Shown: in pieces, positions 1 through 9,155 of the stretch
Position numbering within the stretch: position 1 is the first letter of the stretch
Layout of the letters: each line of letters begins with the position of its first letter
Assembly (NCBI RefSeq): GCF_963662805.1
Contig: NZ_OY759856.1
Location: 186,001 to 250,000, forward strand
Direction: 5' to 3'
DNA: 64,000 nt
DNA from: an uncultured Cohaesibacter sp.
GTDB lineage: Bacteria; Pseudomonadota; Alphaproteobacteria; Rhizobiales; Cohaesibacteraceae
The notes under the pieces: model-generated
What the model saw: only the letters and a program-made list of their open reading frames with translations
What the model was told of the DNA's origin: nothing
Database searches by the model: none
Translations under genes and position numbers: made by a program

Positions 1-1145
1 TAGATCGTGCCGAGACCACCCGAAAGAGCCGTCCCGCCAATGACCGCGGCAGCAATGACGCGCAATTCGTCAAGGGTCCCGATGTCGTTGGAATGGAAGT
101 TGAGGCGAGCCGAGGCCACCACTGCCGACATGGCACAGAGCACGCCAACAATCGCAAAGATCTTCACCGTCAGAAGCCGGGTGTTGATACCGGACAGCTC
201 GGCAGCCTCCGGATTGCCGCCAGTGGCAAAGATGTAGCGACCGAGTCGCGTGCGCTGCGCGACCACCGTCATCACGGTCGCCACCGCAATAAGGATGAGC
301 ACCGAGAAGGGCACGCCATAACCTTCCGCATAGCCTTTCGGCATCACCTCGCCCTGCTCCTCGAACAGGCGCTTCAGCCTGCCGATCGGCACTTCATAGG
401 CATTCAGCGTCCAGACAAAGCCGACAATGGCAGCAACAAGAATGGCTGCAATCGCCACCTCGGCCCAGATCGGCTTGATCGGAAAGTTATGCGCAATCTT
501 GTTCCGCCTTGCGGAGAAGAGCAGATAGAGCGTGAAGGCAACGGCCAGCAGGGCCAGCACCCAGCTTCCCGCCTCTCCGAGCGTTCCATCGATCCCGCCA
601 AGGGCAACGAAATTGCCGTCGAGAGGGCCAATCGTCTGCCCGTTTGTCAGATGCCAGGCCACGTTGCGCCAGACAAACAGACCGCCGAGTGTGACGATGA
701 AGGCCGGGATCGTGAGATACCCGATCAGCCAGCCATGAAAGGCCCCGATGATGGCACCAAACACCAGCCCGGTCAGAATGGCAACTGGAGCAATCAGGAC
801 ACTTCCGAGCTCAATTCCAAACCAGCTCGGCAAGATATAGGTCTGCACCATTGCCATGATGGCCGAACAGGTCGCCAGAAGCGCACCGACCGAGAGATCG
901 ATGTGCCGGGTGACAATGACAAAGACCATGCCCGTCGCCATGATGGCCACTGACACAGTCTGAATTGTCAGGTTGAAGATGTTACGGGGGGTAAGAAAAC
1001 GACCGCCTGTCCAGACATCAAAGACGACGCAAATGACAATGAAGGCCCCGATCATGCCAAGCAGTCGGGTGTCAATTTCCATCGTATCGATCAATGTCCG
1101 GCGAGCTTTTTGCGGCAGGTCGCGGGAGTCCACGCTATCAGCCAT
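1..1145 (-). CDS. xylH: Xylose ABC transporter permease XylH (3' end outside window)
   Basis: Inner-membrane permease of a ribose/xylose-class (CUT2) sugar ABC transporter. The frame opens with ATG at 1145 (MADSVDSRDLPQKARRTLID) behind a GGAG sequence and stays open for 381 codons to the window edge, so the C-terminus is missing. Many hydrophobic segments are seen, and the family motifs SVAIMATGMVFVIVTRHIDL and GGLFVWRNVAWHL, together with TGGNPEAAELSGIN near the end, are typical of XylH and RbsC relatives. It follows the xylose-binding protein gene xylF on the same strand with 129 bases between them, so the two are probably cotranscribed. The matching ATPase gene (xylG) is not in view and is presumably beyond position 1. 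The substrate is inferred from the adjacent xylF, xylB and xylA. Confidence 0.93.
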   Translation of the reverse strand, partial: MADSVDSRDLPQKARRTLIDTMEIDTRLLGMIGAFIVICVVFDVWTGGRFLTPRNIFNLTIQTVSVAIMATGMVFVIVTRHIDLSVGALLATCSAIMAMVQTYILPSWFGIELGSVLIAPVAILTGLVFGAIIGAFHGWLIGYLTIPAFIVTLGGLFVWRNVAWHLTNGQTIGPLDGNFVALGGIDGTLGEAGSWVLALLAVAFTLYLLFSARRNKIAHNFPIKPIWAEVAIAAILVAAIVGFVWTLNAYEVPIGRLKRLFEEQGEVMPKGYAEGYGVPFSVLILIAVATVMTVVAQRTRLGRYIFATGGNPEAAELSGINTRLLTVKIFAIVGVLCAMSAVVASARLNFHSNDIGTLDELRVIAAAVIGGTALSGGLGTI

Positions 1146-1175
1146 GTGATGCTCTCCAGCATGCAGTTTATCATT

Positions 1176-1200
1176 GCTCCCGCCACAGCGCGACGGGAGC
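1176..1200 (-). other. Intercistronic hairpin between xylF and xylH
   Basis: Perfect 7-bp arms (GCTCCCG and CGGGAGC) with a short loop that can extend by wobble pairs lie in the 129-base gap between xylF and xylH. There is no T run, so it is not a classical terminator. Such hairpins after a binding-protein gene often protect its mRNA and lower expression of the permease. That role is inferred here. Confidence 0.45.
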
Positions 1201-1274
1201 TGATTGTTGTTTCATGAGGTTGGAGATCGCCCGCGCACGGGACACCTGCCCGGCGCGAGACTGATCATGCGCTA

Positions 1275-2300
1275 TCAGTTGCAGGGTGCCGGACCGTTGG
1301 TCACGCCCTGACACAGAGCTTCGACCGAAATCCAGCCCGCATCGGTGACCGTGGTCAGATTGTCCTTGGTCACAGGGATCGGCTCAAGGAACTTGGCCGT
1401 CATGGTCGTGCCGGACGGCGACGTCCAGGTGCCGGATCCTTCAACGTCCTTCATGTCGGTTCCACCAGCCAGAGCGACAGCGATTTCCGCAGCGGCCTTG
1501 CCGAGATCACGAGCGTCTTTCCAGACCGAAACAGTCTGGGTGCCCTTGGCAACGCGGTTGAGCGCTGCATGGTCGCCATCCTGACCGGAGACAGGAATGC
1601 CTTCCATGCCCTGAGCTGTCAGCGCAGCAACAACACCACCGGCGGTGCCGTCGTTGGAAGCAACAACAGCGTCAACCTTGTTGTCATTGGCCGTCAGGAT
1701 CTGCTCCATGTTGCGCTGGGCGTTGGCCGGCAGCCAGCCGTCGGTGTAGGCTTCGCCGACGATCTTGATGTCGCCCTTGTCAACGGCTTCCTGCAGGATT
1801 TCCTGCTGACCACCGCGCAGGAAGTCTGCGTTCGGATCGGTTGGAGAGCCCTTGATCATGACATAATTGCCCTTCGGCTGAGCGGCAAAGACCGCACGAG
1901 CCTGCATCCGACCCACTTCGACGTTGTCGAAGGTGAGATAGAAGGCGCGGTTGTCTTCGATCAGACGGTCATAGGCAATAACAGGGATGCCTTCATCCGC
2001 AGCGTTCTGAACAGCCGGGATGATGGCTTCGGTATCCTGAGCAAGCACGATCAGCGCATTCACTCCCTGCGCCATCAGAGCTTCGATATCGCTCAATTGT
2101 TTGGATGAAGAAGACTGGGCGTCAGCAGACACATAGGTTGCCCCGGCAGCTTCCAGAGCCTTCACGATGGCTGCTTCGTCAGTTTTCCAACGTTCTTCCT
2201 GGAAATTCGACCAGCTGACACCGACCACAAGATCTGCGGCCAACGCAGGAGTCATCATCGACGCGCTCAACAGAGCCGCCACAAGCAGTGATTTTTTCAT
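1275..2300 (-). CDS. xylF: D-xylose periplasmic binding protein XylF
   Basis: Periplasmic solute-binding protein of 341 aa for the xylose ABC transporter. A Sec signal peptide (MKKSLLVAALLSASMMTPALA, cut before ADLVVG) is followed by a type-I periplasmic-binding fold of the ribose/xylose group: VGVSWSNFQEERW near the start, SDIEALMAQGVNALIVLAQD in the first lobe, and VVASNDGTAGGVVAAL and GIPVSGQDGDHAALNRV in the second. The sequence pattern follows XylF more closely than RbsB or ChvE. It is divergent from the ROK regulator xylR and upstream of xylH. The length is normal for the family and no defect is seen. Confidence 0.94.
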   Translation of the reverse strand: MKKSLLVAALLSASMMTPALAADLVVGVSWSNFQEERWKTDEAAIVKALEAAGATYVSADAQSSSSKQLSDIEALMAQGVNALIVLAQDTEAIIPAVQNAADEGIPVIAYDRLIEDNRAFYLTFDNVEVGRMQARAVFAAQPKGNYVMIKGSPTDPNADFLRGGQQEILQEAVDKGDIKIVGEAYTDGWLPANAQRNMEQILTANDNKVDAVVASNDGTAGGVVAALTAQGMEGIPVSGQDGDHAALNRVAKGTQTVSVWKDARDLGKAAAEIAVALAGGTDMKDVEGSGTWTSPSGTTMTAKFLEPIPVTKDNLTTVTDAGWISVEALCQGVTNGPAPCN

Positions 2301-2517
2301 TTCCTGTTCCTCCCAAGAACACGACAGCCCGCCAAGCGAGTAAGTGGCTGTCTCAGTAATAATTCATAACATCATTTAATTTTTACGTCGAATTTAAATT
2401 ATAAGCCTTTCGTCGACCTCCATTTGTTGACCATTGAGAAAAGGCAAGCCATTTTGATTGCGTAGCGCTATTCTAAAAAACGCACACCCCCGAATTCGAA
2501 ATAGAAATCCACAATCC
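2301..2517. promoter_or_regulatory. Divergent xylF / xylR promoter region
   Basis: A 217-base gap between divergent xylF and xylR. Its middle (about 2355-2405) is markedly AT-rich against the surroundings and contains ATTTAA and TTTAAAT arms about 2374-2398 that form an imperfect inverted repeat. This is a plausible place for the xylF promoter and a XylR operator. No exact match to the palindrome in front of xylB (3845-3865) was found, so the operator assignment is only an inference. Confidence 0.35.
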
Positions 2518-3768
2518 ATGACAAACAAAGCGCGCAGTCAGAGCAAGAAAACACCCCAAATTCCCGAACAGAGGAACCAAGGGCGGCATCTGGTTTTCTC
2601 CCATATCAGGAACAATCACCAGACAGCGCGCATCGACATTGCCAACGAGACGGGCATGAGCCCGGCCACCATAACGACGATTACAGCCGAACTGATTTCC
2701 GCCGGGCTGATCGAGGAAGTCGACAGAGTTGCTGAGCCCGGACAGACCCGCCGAGGTCGCCCACGCGTTGATCTCAAGCTGCGCGGCAGCTCGCACTGTG
2801 TGGTCGGCATGAAAATCACCAACCGCTATGTCACCGCCGTCATTCTGGACCTTGAGGGCAAGCAACTCGGCAAGGCCCAACTGCCCATGCCGCGCCCGCG
2901 CCTCAAACGAGAAGAAGCGCAGGATCTCATCCGGCGAACCGTTGAGGCCGTTGCCCAGTCTGCAGGCCTGCGCATCGAGGATCTCTCGTCGGTCGGCATT
3001 GGCGTACCCGGCACGGTCCATGCCGAATCAGGCTACATCGACTGGTGTCCCCTGTTCGAGGAGCAGGAATTCAATCTACCTGAAATGCTTAAGGACACGC
3101 TGCCGCTTCCGGTCTTCGTTGAAAACGACGCCAACGCCGTTGCCATTGCTGAGCTCTGGTTCGGCTATGGTCGCGACACACCGGATTTTCTCGTCGTCAC
3201 CATCGAGCAGGGTGTCGGCCTCGGGATCGTGATCGACGGCAAGATCTATCGCGGCACCCAAGGGGCCGGCGCAGAATTCGGTCACACAAAGGTGCAGCTC
3301 GAGGGGGCTCTCTGCCGCTGCGGCCAGCGCGGCTGTCTGGAGGCCTATATCTCCGACTATGCTCTGCTGCGCGAAGCCGAGCTCTTCTCCAACTGGACCA
3401 CCAACGCCGATGACGAGCGCCGCCTTATGGATCTGTTTGGTCGCGCCAAGGCAGGCGACCAGACCGCCCGCTCGATCTTCGACCGGGCCAGCCGCATGTT
3501 TGCCATGGGCCTTGCCAATCTGGTCAACCTGTTCGATCCGTCACTGATCATTCTCTCCGGCGAGCAGATGCGCTTCGACTATCTCTACGCCCAGCCGGTC
3601 TTTGATGCGGTCAGGGCCTCGACGATCCAGCGCGGCCACCACGCTCCGTTAATGCGCATTCACAAATGGGGCGACCTGATGTGGGCCAAAGGAGCAGCGG
3701 CCCATGCACTTGAAGAAACCGTGCGTTTGTGCATCGACAAGCTCAGCTCAAACGATCAGGCGGTGTGA
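2518..3768 (+). CDS. xylR: ROK-family transcriptional regulator, XylR-like
   Basis: Transcriptional regulator with an N-terminal winged helix (residues about 25-75, ARIDIANETGMSPATITTIT) and a C-terminal ROK sugar-kinase-like domain. The ROK signature is present: VFVENDANAVAIAE, then the zinc-binding motif CRCGQRGCLEAY. I chose ATG 2518 (MTNKARSQ); an upstream TTG would add 20 residues that do not look like ROK proteins. Family members of this kind repress xylose genes and release DNA on binding the sugar. Its place between divergent xylF and co-directed xylB-xylA supports a role as local xylose repressor. The effector is inferred from context. Confidence 0.9.
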   Translation: MTNKARSQSKKTPQIPEQRNQGRHLVFSHIRNNHQTARIDIANETGMSPATITTITAELISAGLIEEVDRVAEPGQTRRGRPRVDLKLRGSSHCVVGMKITNRYVTAVILDLEGKQLGKAQLPMPRPRLKREEAQDLIRRTVEAVAQSAGLRIEDLSSVGIGVPGTVHAESGYIDWCPLFEEQEFNLPEMLKDTLPLPVFVENDANAVAIAELWFGYGRDTPDFLVVTIEQGVGLGIVIDGKIYRGTQGAGAEFGHTKVQLEGALCRCGQRGCLEAYISDYALLREAELFSNWTTNADDERRLMDLFGRAKAGDQTARSIFDRASRMFAMGLANLVNLFDPSLIILSGEQMRFDYLYAQPVFDAVRASTIQRGHHAPLMRIHKWGDLMWAKGAAAHALEETVRLCIDKLSSNDQAV

Positions 3769-3844
3769 TTCCAAGCGCTCCGTAGAACTGCAGACATCCT
3801 TGAAAAGGTGCAGATCGGTGGAAGAGAACAAGTGCACTCTTGAT

Positions 3845-3865
3845 TTATTTTAGATCTTAAAATAA
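3845..3865. promoter_or_regulatory. 21-bp palindrome upstream of xylB, candidate XylR operator
   Basis: Two perfect 8-bp arms (TTATTTTA and TAAAATAA) separated by GATCT, about 95 bases before the xylB start. It is an AT-rich palindrome in a G+C-rich setting, as seen for ROK-family operators. It overlaps the expected xylBA promoter area. Assignment to XylR is inferred. Confidence 0.5.
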
Positions 3866-3960
3866 TATACCTCCAAATCGGGAAAGAACCCGTTTAAGCT
3901 CATTGCGCCCAGAGGTCTCGGCCTTTGCAGCAACCGGGCTTTCCGCTGAGGAGGAAAATC

Positions 3961-5409
3961 ATGTATCTTGGAATTGACCTGGGGACATCCGGGATCAAAG
4001 TGCTGGTCATGTCCGAAGACCAGCAGATTGTCGCAACGGCCCATCAGGCCCTTACGGTTGAACGACCGCACACCGGATGGAGCGAGCAAGACCCGGCAAG
4101 CTGGATCGCGGCAACGGCAAATGCCTTTGATGATCTGGCCGCCCGCTACCCGACCGAACTGCGTCAGGTGAAGGCAATTGGCCTGTCCGGTCACATGCAT
4201 GGCGCGACCATGCTCGACAAGGAAGATCAGCCCGTTGCCCCCTGCATTCTCTGGAACGACACCAGAAGCCATGTGGAAGCCGCTGCGCTCGACGCCATTC
4301 CGGCCTTCCGTGAGCTGACCGGCAACATCGTCTTCCCCGGGTTCACCGCGCCAAAACTCGCATGGGTCCAGAAGAACAATCCCGAGCAGTTCGAGAAAAT
4401 CAACAAGGTGCTCCTGCCCAAGGATTATCTGCGCCTCTGGCTGACCGGCAACTATGTCTCCGATTATTCCGACTCCGCCGGCACCAGCTGGCTTGACGTA
4501 GGAAAGCGCGAATGGTCCTCCGAGCTTCTTTCGGCAACCGGTCTCACCCTTGACCATATGCCGTCCCTCGCTGAAAGCACCGACAACACCGGTACCATCC
4601 GTCAGGCCCTTGCCGACCGCTGGGGCTTCTCCCCGGACGTCATCGTCGCGGGTGGCGCAGGCGACAACGCAGCCTCAGCCATCGCGACCGGCATCGTGGG
4701 AGAAGGCGACGCCTTCATTTCCCTTGGCACCAGCGGCGTGATCTATGCCGCGATCAACAGCTATCGCCCGTTGCCGCAAAGCGCCGTTCACACCTTCTGC
4801 CATTCCACGGCCAACCATTGGTGCCACATGGCGGTGATCCTCGCAGCGACCGATGCCCTCAACTGGTACGCACGCCTCGTCGGCTCCAAACCGGCAGAGC
4901 TGACCAACGCCCTCGGCTCCGAGCTGAAGGGACCGGGCACCACTCTGTTCCTGCCTTACCTTGGCGGCGAACGCACCCCGCATAACGATGCGACCATTCG
5001 CGCCGGGTTCCTCGGCCTTGCCCACGAAGACGACCGCGAGAGCCTGACCCGCACCGTCATCGAAGGCGTCTCCTATGCCTTCAAGGACGGCATCCGCGCC
5101 CTTGAAGCCGCAGGAACCAATCTTGAACGGATGATCGCCGTTGGCGGCGGGTCCTCATCCGACTACTGGCTTGGCCTTCTGGCCACCATCCTCGGCAAAC
5201 AGATCGACCGACCAACCGCCGGAGACTTCGGCGGGGCCTTCGGAGCTGCCCGCATGGGTCTGGTTGCCGCCCTTAACTGTGCCCCGGCAGATGTCTGCAC
5301 GATGCCTGCCATCGAAAAAAGCTTCTACCCCGACACAGCGCTACAGCCCGCATTCGAAGCGTCCTACCAACGCTATGTAGCCGCTTATTCTCCCTTGAAG
5401 GATCTTTGA
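3961..5409 (+). CDS. xylB: Xylulokinase XylB
   Basis: FGGY-family carbohydrate kinase of 482 aa that phosphorylates D-xylulose to D-xylulose 5-phosphate with ATP. The N-terminal phosphate-binding motif MYLGIDLGTSGIKVLV, the xylulokinase-typical GLSGHMHGATMLD, and the C-terminal GGGSSSDYWLGLLA are all clear. The start at ATG 3961 has a strong ribosome-binding site (GAGGAGG, 6 bases upstream). An earlier in-frame start at 3925 would lack one. It is followed one base later by xylA, so the two are cotranscribed. Length is normal. Confidence 0.96.
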   Translation: MYLGIDLGTSGIKVLVMSEDQQIVATAHQALTVERPHTGWSEQDPASWIAATANAFDDLAARYPTELRQVKAIGLSGHMHGATMLDKEDQPVAPCILWNDTRSHVEAAALDAIPAFRELTGNIVFPGFTAPKLAWVQKNNPEQFEKINKVLLPKDYLRLWLTGNYVSDYSDSAGTSWLDVGKREWSSELLSATGLTLDHMPSLAESTDNTGTIRQALADRWGFSPDVIVAGGAGDNAASAIATGIVGEGDAFISLGTSGVIYAAINSYRPLPQSAVHTFCHSTANHWCHMAVILAATDALNWYARLVGSKPAELTNALGSELKGPGTTLFLPYLGGERTPHNDATIRAGFLGLAHEDDRESLTRTVIEGVSYAFKDGIRALEAAGTNLERMIAVGGGSSSDYWLGLLATILGKQIDRPTAGDFGGAFGAARMGLVAALNCAPADVCTMPAIEKSFYPDTALQPAFEASYQRYVAAYSPLKDL

Positions 5410-5410
5410 A

Positions 5411-6715
5411 ATGACTGACTTCTTCGGTTCTCTCTCCAAAATCCAGTATGAAGGCCCTGACAGCGACAATCCGCTCGCCTTCCACCACTATAATCCTGAC
5501 GAAGTCGTCATGGGTAAAACGCTCAAAGAGCACCTGCGCTTCGCCGTTGCCTACTGGCACAGCCTCGCATGGGAAGGCGGCGATCCGTTCGGCGGCCGCA
5601 CCTTCGATCGCCCCTGGTATGGCGACAGCCTCGATCATGCCAAACTGAAAGCCGACGTCGCGTTCGAGCTGTTCGATCTGCTGAGCGCGCCCTTCTTCTG
5701 CTTCCACGATGTAGACGTGCGGCCGGAAGGCAAGACCTTCGCCGAGAACCTCTCGAACCTCAACGCCATCGTTGATTACTTCGAAGAGAAAATGGCCACC
5801 TCTGAAACCAAGCTCCTCTGGGGCACGGCCAACATGTTCACCAACCGCCGCTTCATGTCCGGCGCATCCACCAACCCGGATCCGGATGTGTTCGCCTACA
5901 GCGCCGCAACCGTAAAAAGCTGCATGGATGCTACCCATCGTCTCGGTGGTCAGAACTATGTGCTCTGGGGTGGCCGTGAAGGCTATGAAACCCTGCTCAA
6001 CACCGATCTCGGCAAAGAACTCGATCACATGGGTCGTTTCCTTGCCATGGTCGTCGACTACAAACACAAGATCGGCTTCAAGGGCACCATCCTTGTCGAA
6101 CCGAAACCTCAGGAACCCAGCAAGCATCAGTATGATTTCGATGCTGCAACCTGCATCGGCTTCCTGCGCAAATACGGTCTCGAAAACGAAGTGAAACTGA
6201 ACCTTGAACAGGGTCACGCGATCCTCGCCGGTCACAGCTTCGAACACGAGATCGCAGTGGCCGCCGCTGATGGCATGCTCGGCTCCATCGATATGAACCG
6301 CAACGATTATCAGTCCGGCTGGGATACCGACCAGTTCCCGAACAACACCCCTGAAGTGGCGCTTGCCTACTATCACATCCTGAAAGCAGGCGGCTTCACC
6401 ACCGGTGGCACCAACTTCGACTCCAAACTGCGTCGCCAGTCTCTTGATGCCGAAGATCTGGTAGCAGGTCACATCGGCGGCATGGACATCTGTGCTCGCG
6501 GCTTCAAGGCAGCAGCAGCCATGATCGCAGATGGCGGCATGGAAAATGCCCTCAAAGCCCGCTATGCCGATTGGGACAAAGACGTCAACAAAGACATGCT
6601 GGCCAACGGCACGCTGGAAAGCATCTCCGAGCGCGTCCTCAAAGACGGCATCAATCCGGAACCACGGTCCGGCCAGCAGGAAAAACTGGAAAACTGGGTC
6701 AACCGTTTCGTCTGA
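5411..6715 (+). CDS. xylA: Xylose isomerase XylA
   Basis: Cytoplasmic aldose-ketose isomerase of 434 aa converting D-xylose to D-xylulose with two divalent metals. Family motifs are intact: the catalytic histidine region FFCFHDVDVRPEG, LVEPKPQEPSKHQYDFD with metal-binding Glu, NLEQGHAILAGHSFEHE, and the C-terminal metal-site Asp pair in SIDMNRNDYQSGWDTDQFP. This is the long class II type also found in E. coli and rhizobia. It starts one base after xylB and ends just before a strong terminator at 6744. Confidence 0.97.
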   Translation: MTDFFGSLSKIQYEGPDSDNPLAFHHYNPDEVVMGKTLKEHLRFAVAYWHSLAWEGGDPFGGRTFDRPWYGDSLDHAKLKADVAFELFDLLSAPFFCFHDVDVRPEGKTFAENLSNLNAIVDYFEEKMATSETKLLWGTANMFTNRRFMSGASTNPDPDVFAYSAATVKSCMDATHRLGGQNYVLWGGREGYETLLNTDLGKELDHMGRFLAMVVDYKHKIGFKGTILVEPKPQEPSKHQYDFDAATCIGFLRKYGLENEVKLNLEQGHAILAGHSFEHEIAVAAADGMLGSIDMNRNDYQSGWDTDQFPNNTPEVALAYYHILKAGGFTTGGTNFDSKLRRQSLDAEDLVAGHIGGMDICARGFKAAAAMIADGGMENALKARYADWDKDVNKDMLANGTLESISERVLKDGINPEPRSGQQEKLENWVNRFV

Positions 6716-6739
6716 TCCGACCAGTTATGTCTCTGAACG

Positions 6740-6776
6740 AAAAAAGGGGAGCGACCATGTCGCTCCCCTTCTTCAT
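6740..6776. terminator. Bidirectional terminator between xylA and the sugar ABC operon
   Basis: An 11-bp stem (AAGGGGAGCGA with its complement, loop CCATG) spans 6744-6770. The + strand side is followed by CTTCATTT and the - strand side by TTTTTT. It sits between two convergent transcription units and can end both. Confidence 0.8.
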
Positions 6777-6830
6777 TTGACAAGGGTTTCACCAACTGCC
6801 CGGGCGCATTCAAGGACCAGCCTTGAAGCG

Positions 6831-7886
6831 TCAATCCCGGGGCAGCGCCTGCCCATCCTTGTCGAAGAAATGAAGTCGGGCGGGATCGAATATCAGACCA
6901 ACCCGATCTCCCGGCTTGACCTCGGCATCTCCACCGAGCCGCACCCCGATCTGGCCAAGCCCACCGCATTCGACCACCAGATGCGTGTCGGCGCCAAGAT
7001 ATTCGACGATGTCGACCACCCCGTCGCACTGGCCTTCGCCTTCTCCACCCACAGTGATATTCTCGGGCCTCGCTCCCAGATAGGCCGCCTCGCCTTTCTG
7101 GGTTTGAGCCCCGCCCCGCCCGCCGTCAAGAACATAGGCGTCCCCTTCGGTCCGGCAAGACATGATGTTCATCTTCGGCGAGCCGATGAACTGGGCAACG
7201 AACAGATTGTCCGGTCGCTGATACAGCTCGCGCGGCGAGCCAACCTGTTCGATGATTCCATCGCGTAGCACGACGATGCGATCCGCCAGTGTCATGGCCT
7301 CGACCTGATCGTGGGTCACATAGATCATCGTCGTGGCAAGCTCGCGATGCAGTTTGGCGATCTCATAGCGCATTTCAACACGCAGGGCCGCATCAAGGTT
7401 GGAAAGCGGCTCGTCGAACAGAAACGCAGTCGGATTGCGGACGATGGAACGGCCGATCGCCACCCTCTGGCGCTGACCGCCGGACAATTCCTTGGGTCGC
7501 CGGTCAAGATAGCTCTCCAGCTTCAAAGCCTCGGCTGCCGCATTGACCTTCTCTTCGATCTCGGCTTTCGGCGTGCCGGCGGTCTTGAGACCAAACCCTA
7601 TATTCTCGCGCACATTCATATGCGGATAAAGCGCATAGGACTGAAACACCATGGCAAGCCCGCGCTGGGCGGGAGGCTCAGCCGTAACGTCTCTCCCGCC
7701 CACAAGGATCTCACCACGAGAACATTCTTCAAGCCCGGCAATGGTTCTTAACAAGGTCGACTTGCCACAGCCGGACGGGCCAACAAAGATGATGAATTCA
7801 CCCTCATCGATGCCGAGATCAACGCCCTTGATGACCTGCACATCGCCAAACCATTTTTCAACGGCCTTCAACTCGATGGATGACAT
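6831..7886 (-). CDS. Sugar ABC transporter ATPase, UgpC/MalK type
   Basis: ATP-binding subunit (351 aa) of a CUT1 sugar importer. Walker A GPSGCGKST (about 37-45), Q-loop VFQSYALYPHM, signature LSGGQRQRVAIGR, Walker B FLFDEPLSNLDA and the switch histidine in YVTHDQVEA are all present, with a C-terminal TOBE/regulatory region from about residue 235 (SPKMNIMS). It is the last gene of the minus-strand operon, 2 bases after the glycosidase gene, and ends before the shared terminator at 6740-6776. MalK-type ATPases often serve more than one transporter; placement here points to the two permeases upstream. Confidence 0.93.
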   Translation of the reverse strand: MSSIELKAVEKWFGDVQVIKGVDLGIDEGEFIIFVGPSGCGKSTLLRTIAGLEECSRGEILVGGRDVTAEPPAQRGLAMVFQSYALYPHMNVRENIGFGLKTAGTPKAEIEEKVNAAAEALKLESYLDRRPKELSGGQRQRVAIGRSIVRNPTAFLFDEPLSNLDAALRVEMRYEIAKLHRELATTMIYVTHDQVEAMTLADRIVVLRDGIIEQVGSPRELYQRPDNLFVAQFIGSPKMNIMSCRTEGDAYVLDGGRGGAQTQKGEAAYLGARPENITVGGEGEGQCDGVVDIVEYLGADTHLVVECGGLGQIGVRLGGDAEVKPGDRVGLIFDPARLHFFDKDGQALPRD

Positions 7887-7888
7887 GA

Positions 7889-9151
7889 TCAGCCCTCCTT
7901 GAGATCTTTTGAAACCCAGGCAAGCCAGCAGGCGGCGGTCCAGGTAAAGGTGCCACCACCGGCAGGGGTCCCGTCTTCAGGATTGAAATATTCCGCGAAC
8001 CCACCCTTCTCGATCAGGCGGGCGCTGTCACTGCGCACACGCTCGGCCAGAGCGTGATGCCCTGCCTCGGCGAGGCCCATACCAATCAGCGTGTTGACCA
8101 CGACCCAGACCGGCCCGCGCCAGTAACGCATGGGGTTATAGTGAGGGTTTTCGGGATCAAGGCTTGTTACGCCATGCGGCGCAGCATCAAGAAGCCGCTC
8201 AAGATGGCCGAGCACCCGGTCATCCTTGAGGCCAGCATACCAACTGAGGAACGCTGCTGAGGTCACGTTGCCGGAAAACTTGCCGGTCTTCAGGTCCTTG
8301 GCGTCATAACTGCCGATCTCCTCGTTCCAGAGCGTCTCGATACCCTTCTCGAGCGAGGCAATCCAGCCAGTGATCGCGGAGGTGTCCTTGCCGAGCGTCT
8401 CACCAAGCCAGGCAAGATCCCGATGGGCACGCATCAGGATGAACGACAGAGTCGGATCAGCCACCCGGAACGGTCCACCCTCCAGAATGGCCTTCTCGTC
8501 CCAATGGTGATCGCGGGCATAATAGAGGATCGCCAGATAGACGTCATAATCCCGCTTGGTGGGACGCATCTCCGGATTGACGTGGGAGGTGTCGCGCCGC
8601 TTGTATTCTCCAACGCCGGACACATCCACATTGGCCATGGCCTCATCCCAGTCAGCTGCATTGTCGCGACCCGATTCCCATGGATGGGTCACTGAGATGG
8701 CCCCGCTTTCGCCGCGGCACTCCATGAACCATTTGTGCCAGGCGACAATCTTGTCATAGAGCGGAGCAATTCGCTTGGCGCCCTCCACCGGATTTTTCTC
8801 ATAGATCTTGCGGGCAAAGGTCGCCACCAGCGGCGGCTGACTGATGCCCGAAGACGGCAGGCTGTTGCCCGAGTAGCCTTGCGTGCCCCAGACATCGGGG
8901 CCGGGGAAATAGCCATCATCCACTTCGTGAAAGATGATATGTGGCACCATGCCATTGGTCCACTGTCCGGAGAACAGGGTCTCCAGTTCGACCCAGGCGC
9001 GATTGAGGTCAAGTTCAGCAAACCCGAGAGCAGCAAAAGCACTGTCCCAGTTCCACTGATAGGGATAAAGGCCCTTGGTCGGCACGGTGTAGGTGCCGCG
9101 ATCGTTGCCTTTGAGAATGGCGATTGCCTGATCGTTGAGAGGCAAAGTCAT
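7889..9151 (-). CDS. GH63-like glycoside hydrolase (mannosyl/glucosylglycerate hydrolase-like)
   Basis: Cytoplasmic (alpha/alpha)6-barrel glycosidase of 420 aa with no signal peptide. The motifs YQWNWDSAFAALG (31-43), PWESGRDN (157-164), YWRGPVW (343-349) and GGFAEYFNPEDG (383-394) are those of the GH63 C-terminal-like/MGH1-like group. By comparison with characterised members, Asp163 should be the general acid and Glu387 the general base; this is family knowledge, not seen directly. Position inside the transporter operon suggests it hydrolyses the imported glycoside. The group includes mannosylglycerate and glucosylglycerate hydrolases, but alpha-glucosides remain possible. Confidence 0.82.
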   Translation of the reverse strand: MTLPLNDQAIAILKGNDRGTYTVPTKGLYPYQWNWDSAFAALGFAELDLNRAWVELETLFSGQWTNGMVPHIIFHEVDDGYFPGPDVWGTQGYSGNSLPSSGISQPPLVATFARKIYEKNPVEGAKRIAPLYDKIVAWHKWFMECRGESGAISVTHPWESGRDNAADWDEAMANVDVSGVGEYKRRDTSHVNPEMRPTKRDYDVYLAILYYARDHHWDEKAILEGGPFRVADPTLSFILMRAHRDLAWLGETLGKDTSAITGWIASLEKGIETLWNEEIGSYDAKDLKTGKFSGNVTSAAFLSWYAGLKDDRVLGHLERLLDAAPHGVTSLDPENPHYNPMRYWRGPVWVVVNTLIGMGLAEAGHHALAERVRSDSARLIEKGGFAEYFNPEDGTPAGGGTFTWTAACWLAWVSKDLKEG

Positions 9152-9155
9152 TGTC

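Noticed and set aside
93..953. 286-codon + strand frame at the left edge
   Set aside because: It lies opposite xylH, whose minus-strand frame shows permease motifs from ATG 1145 to the window edge.
5273..6472. 399-codon open frame opposite xylB/xylA
   Set aside because: Xylose isomerase is unmistakable on the + strand; the antisense frame has no family features and crosses the xylB end.
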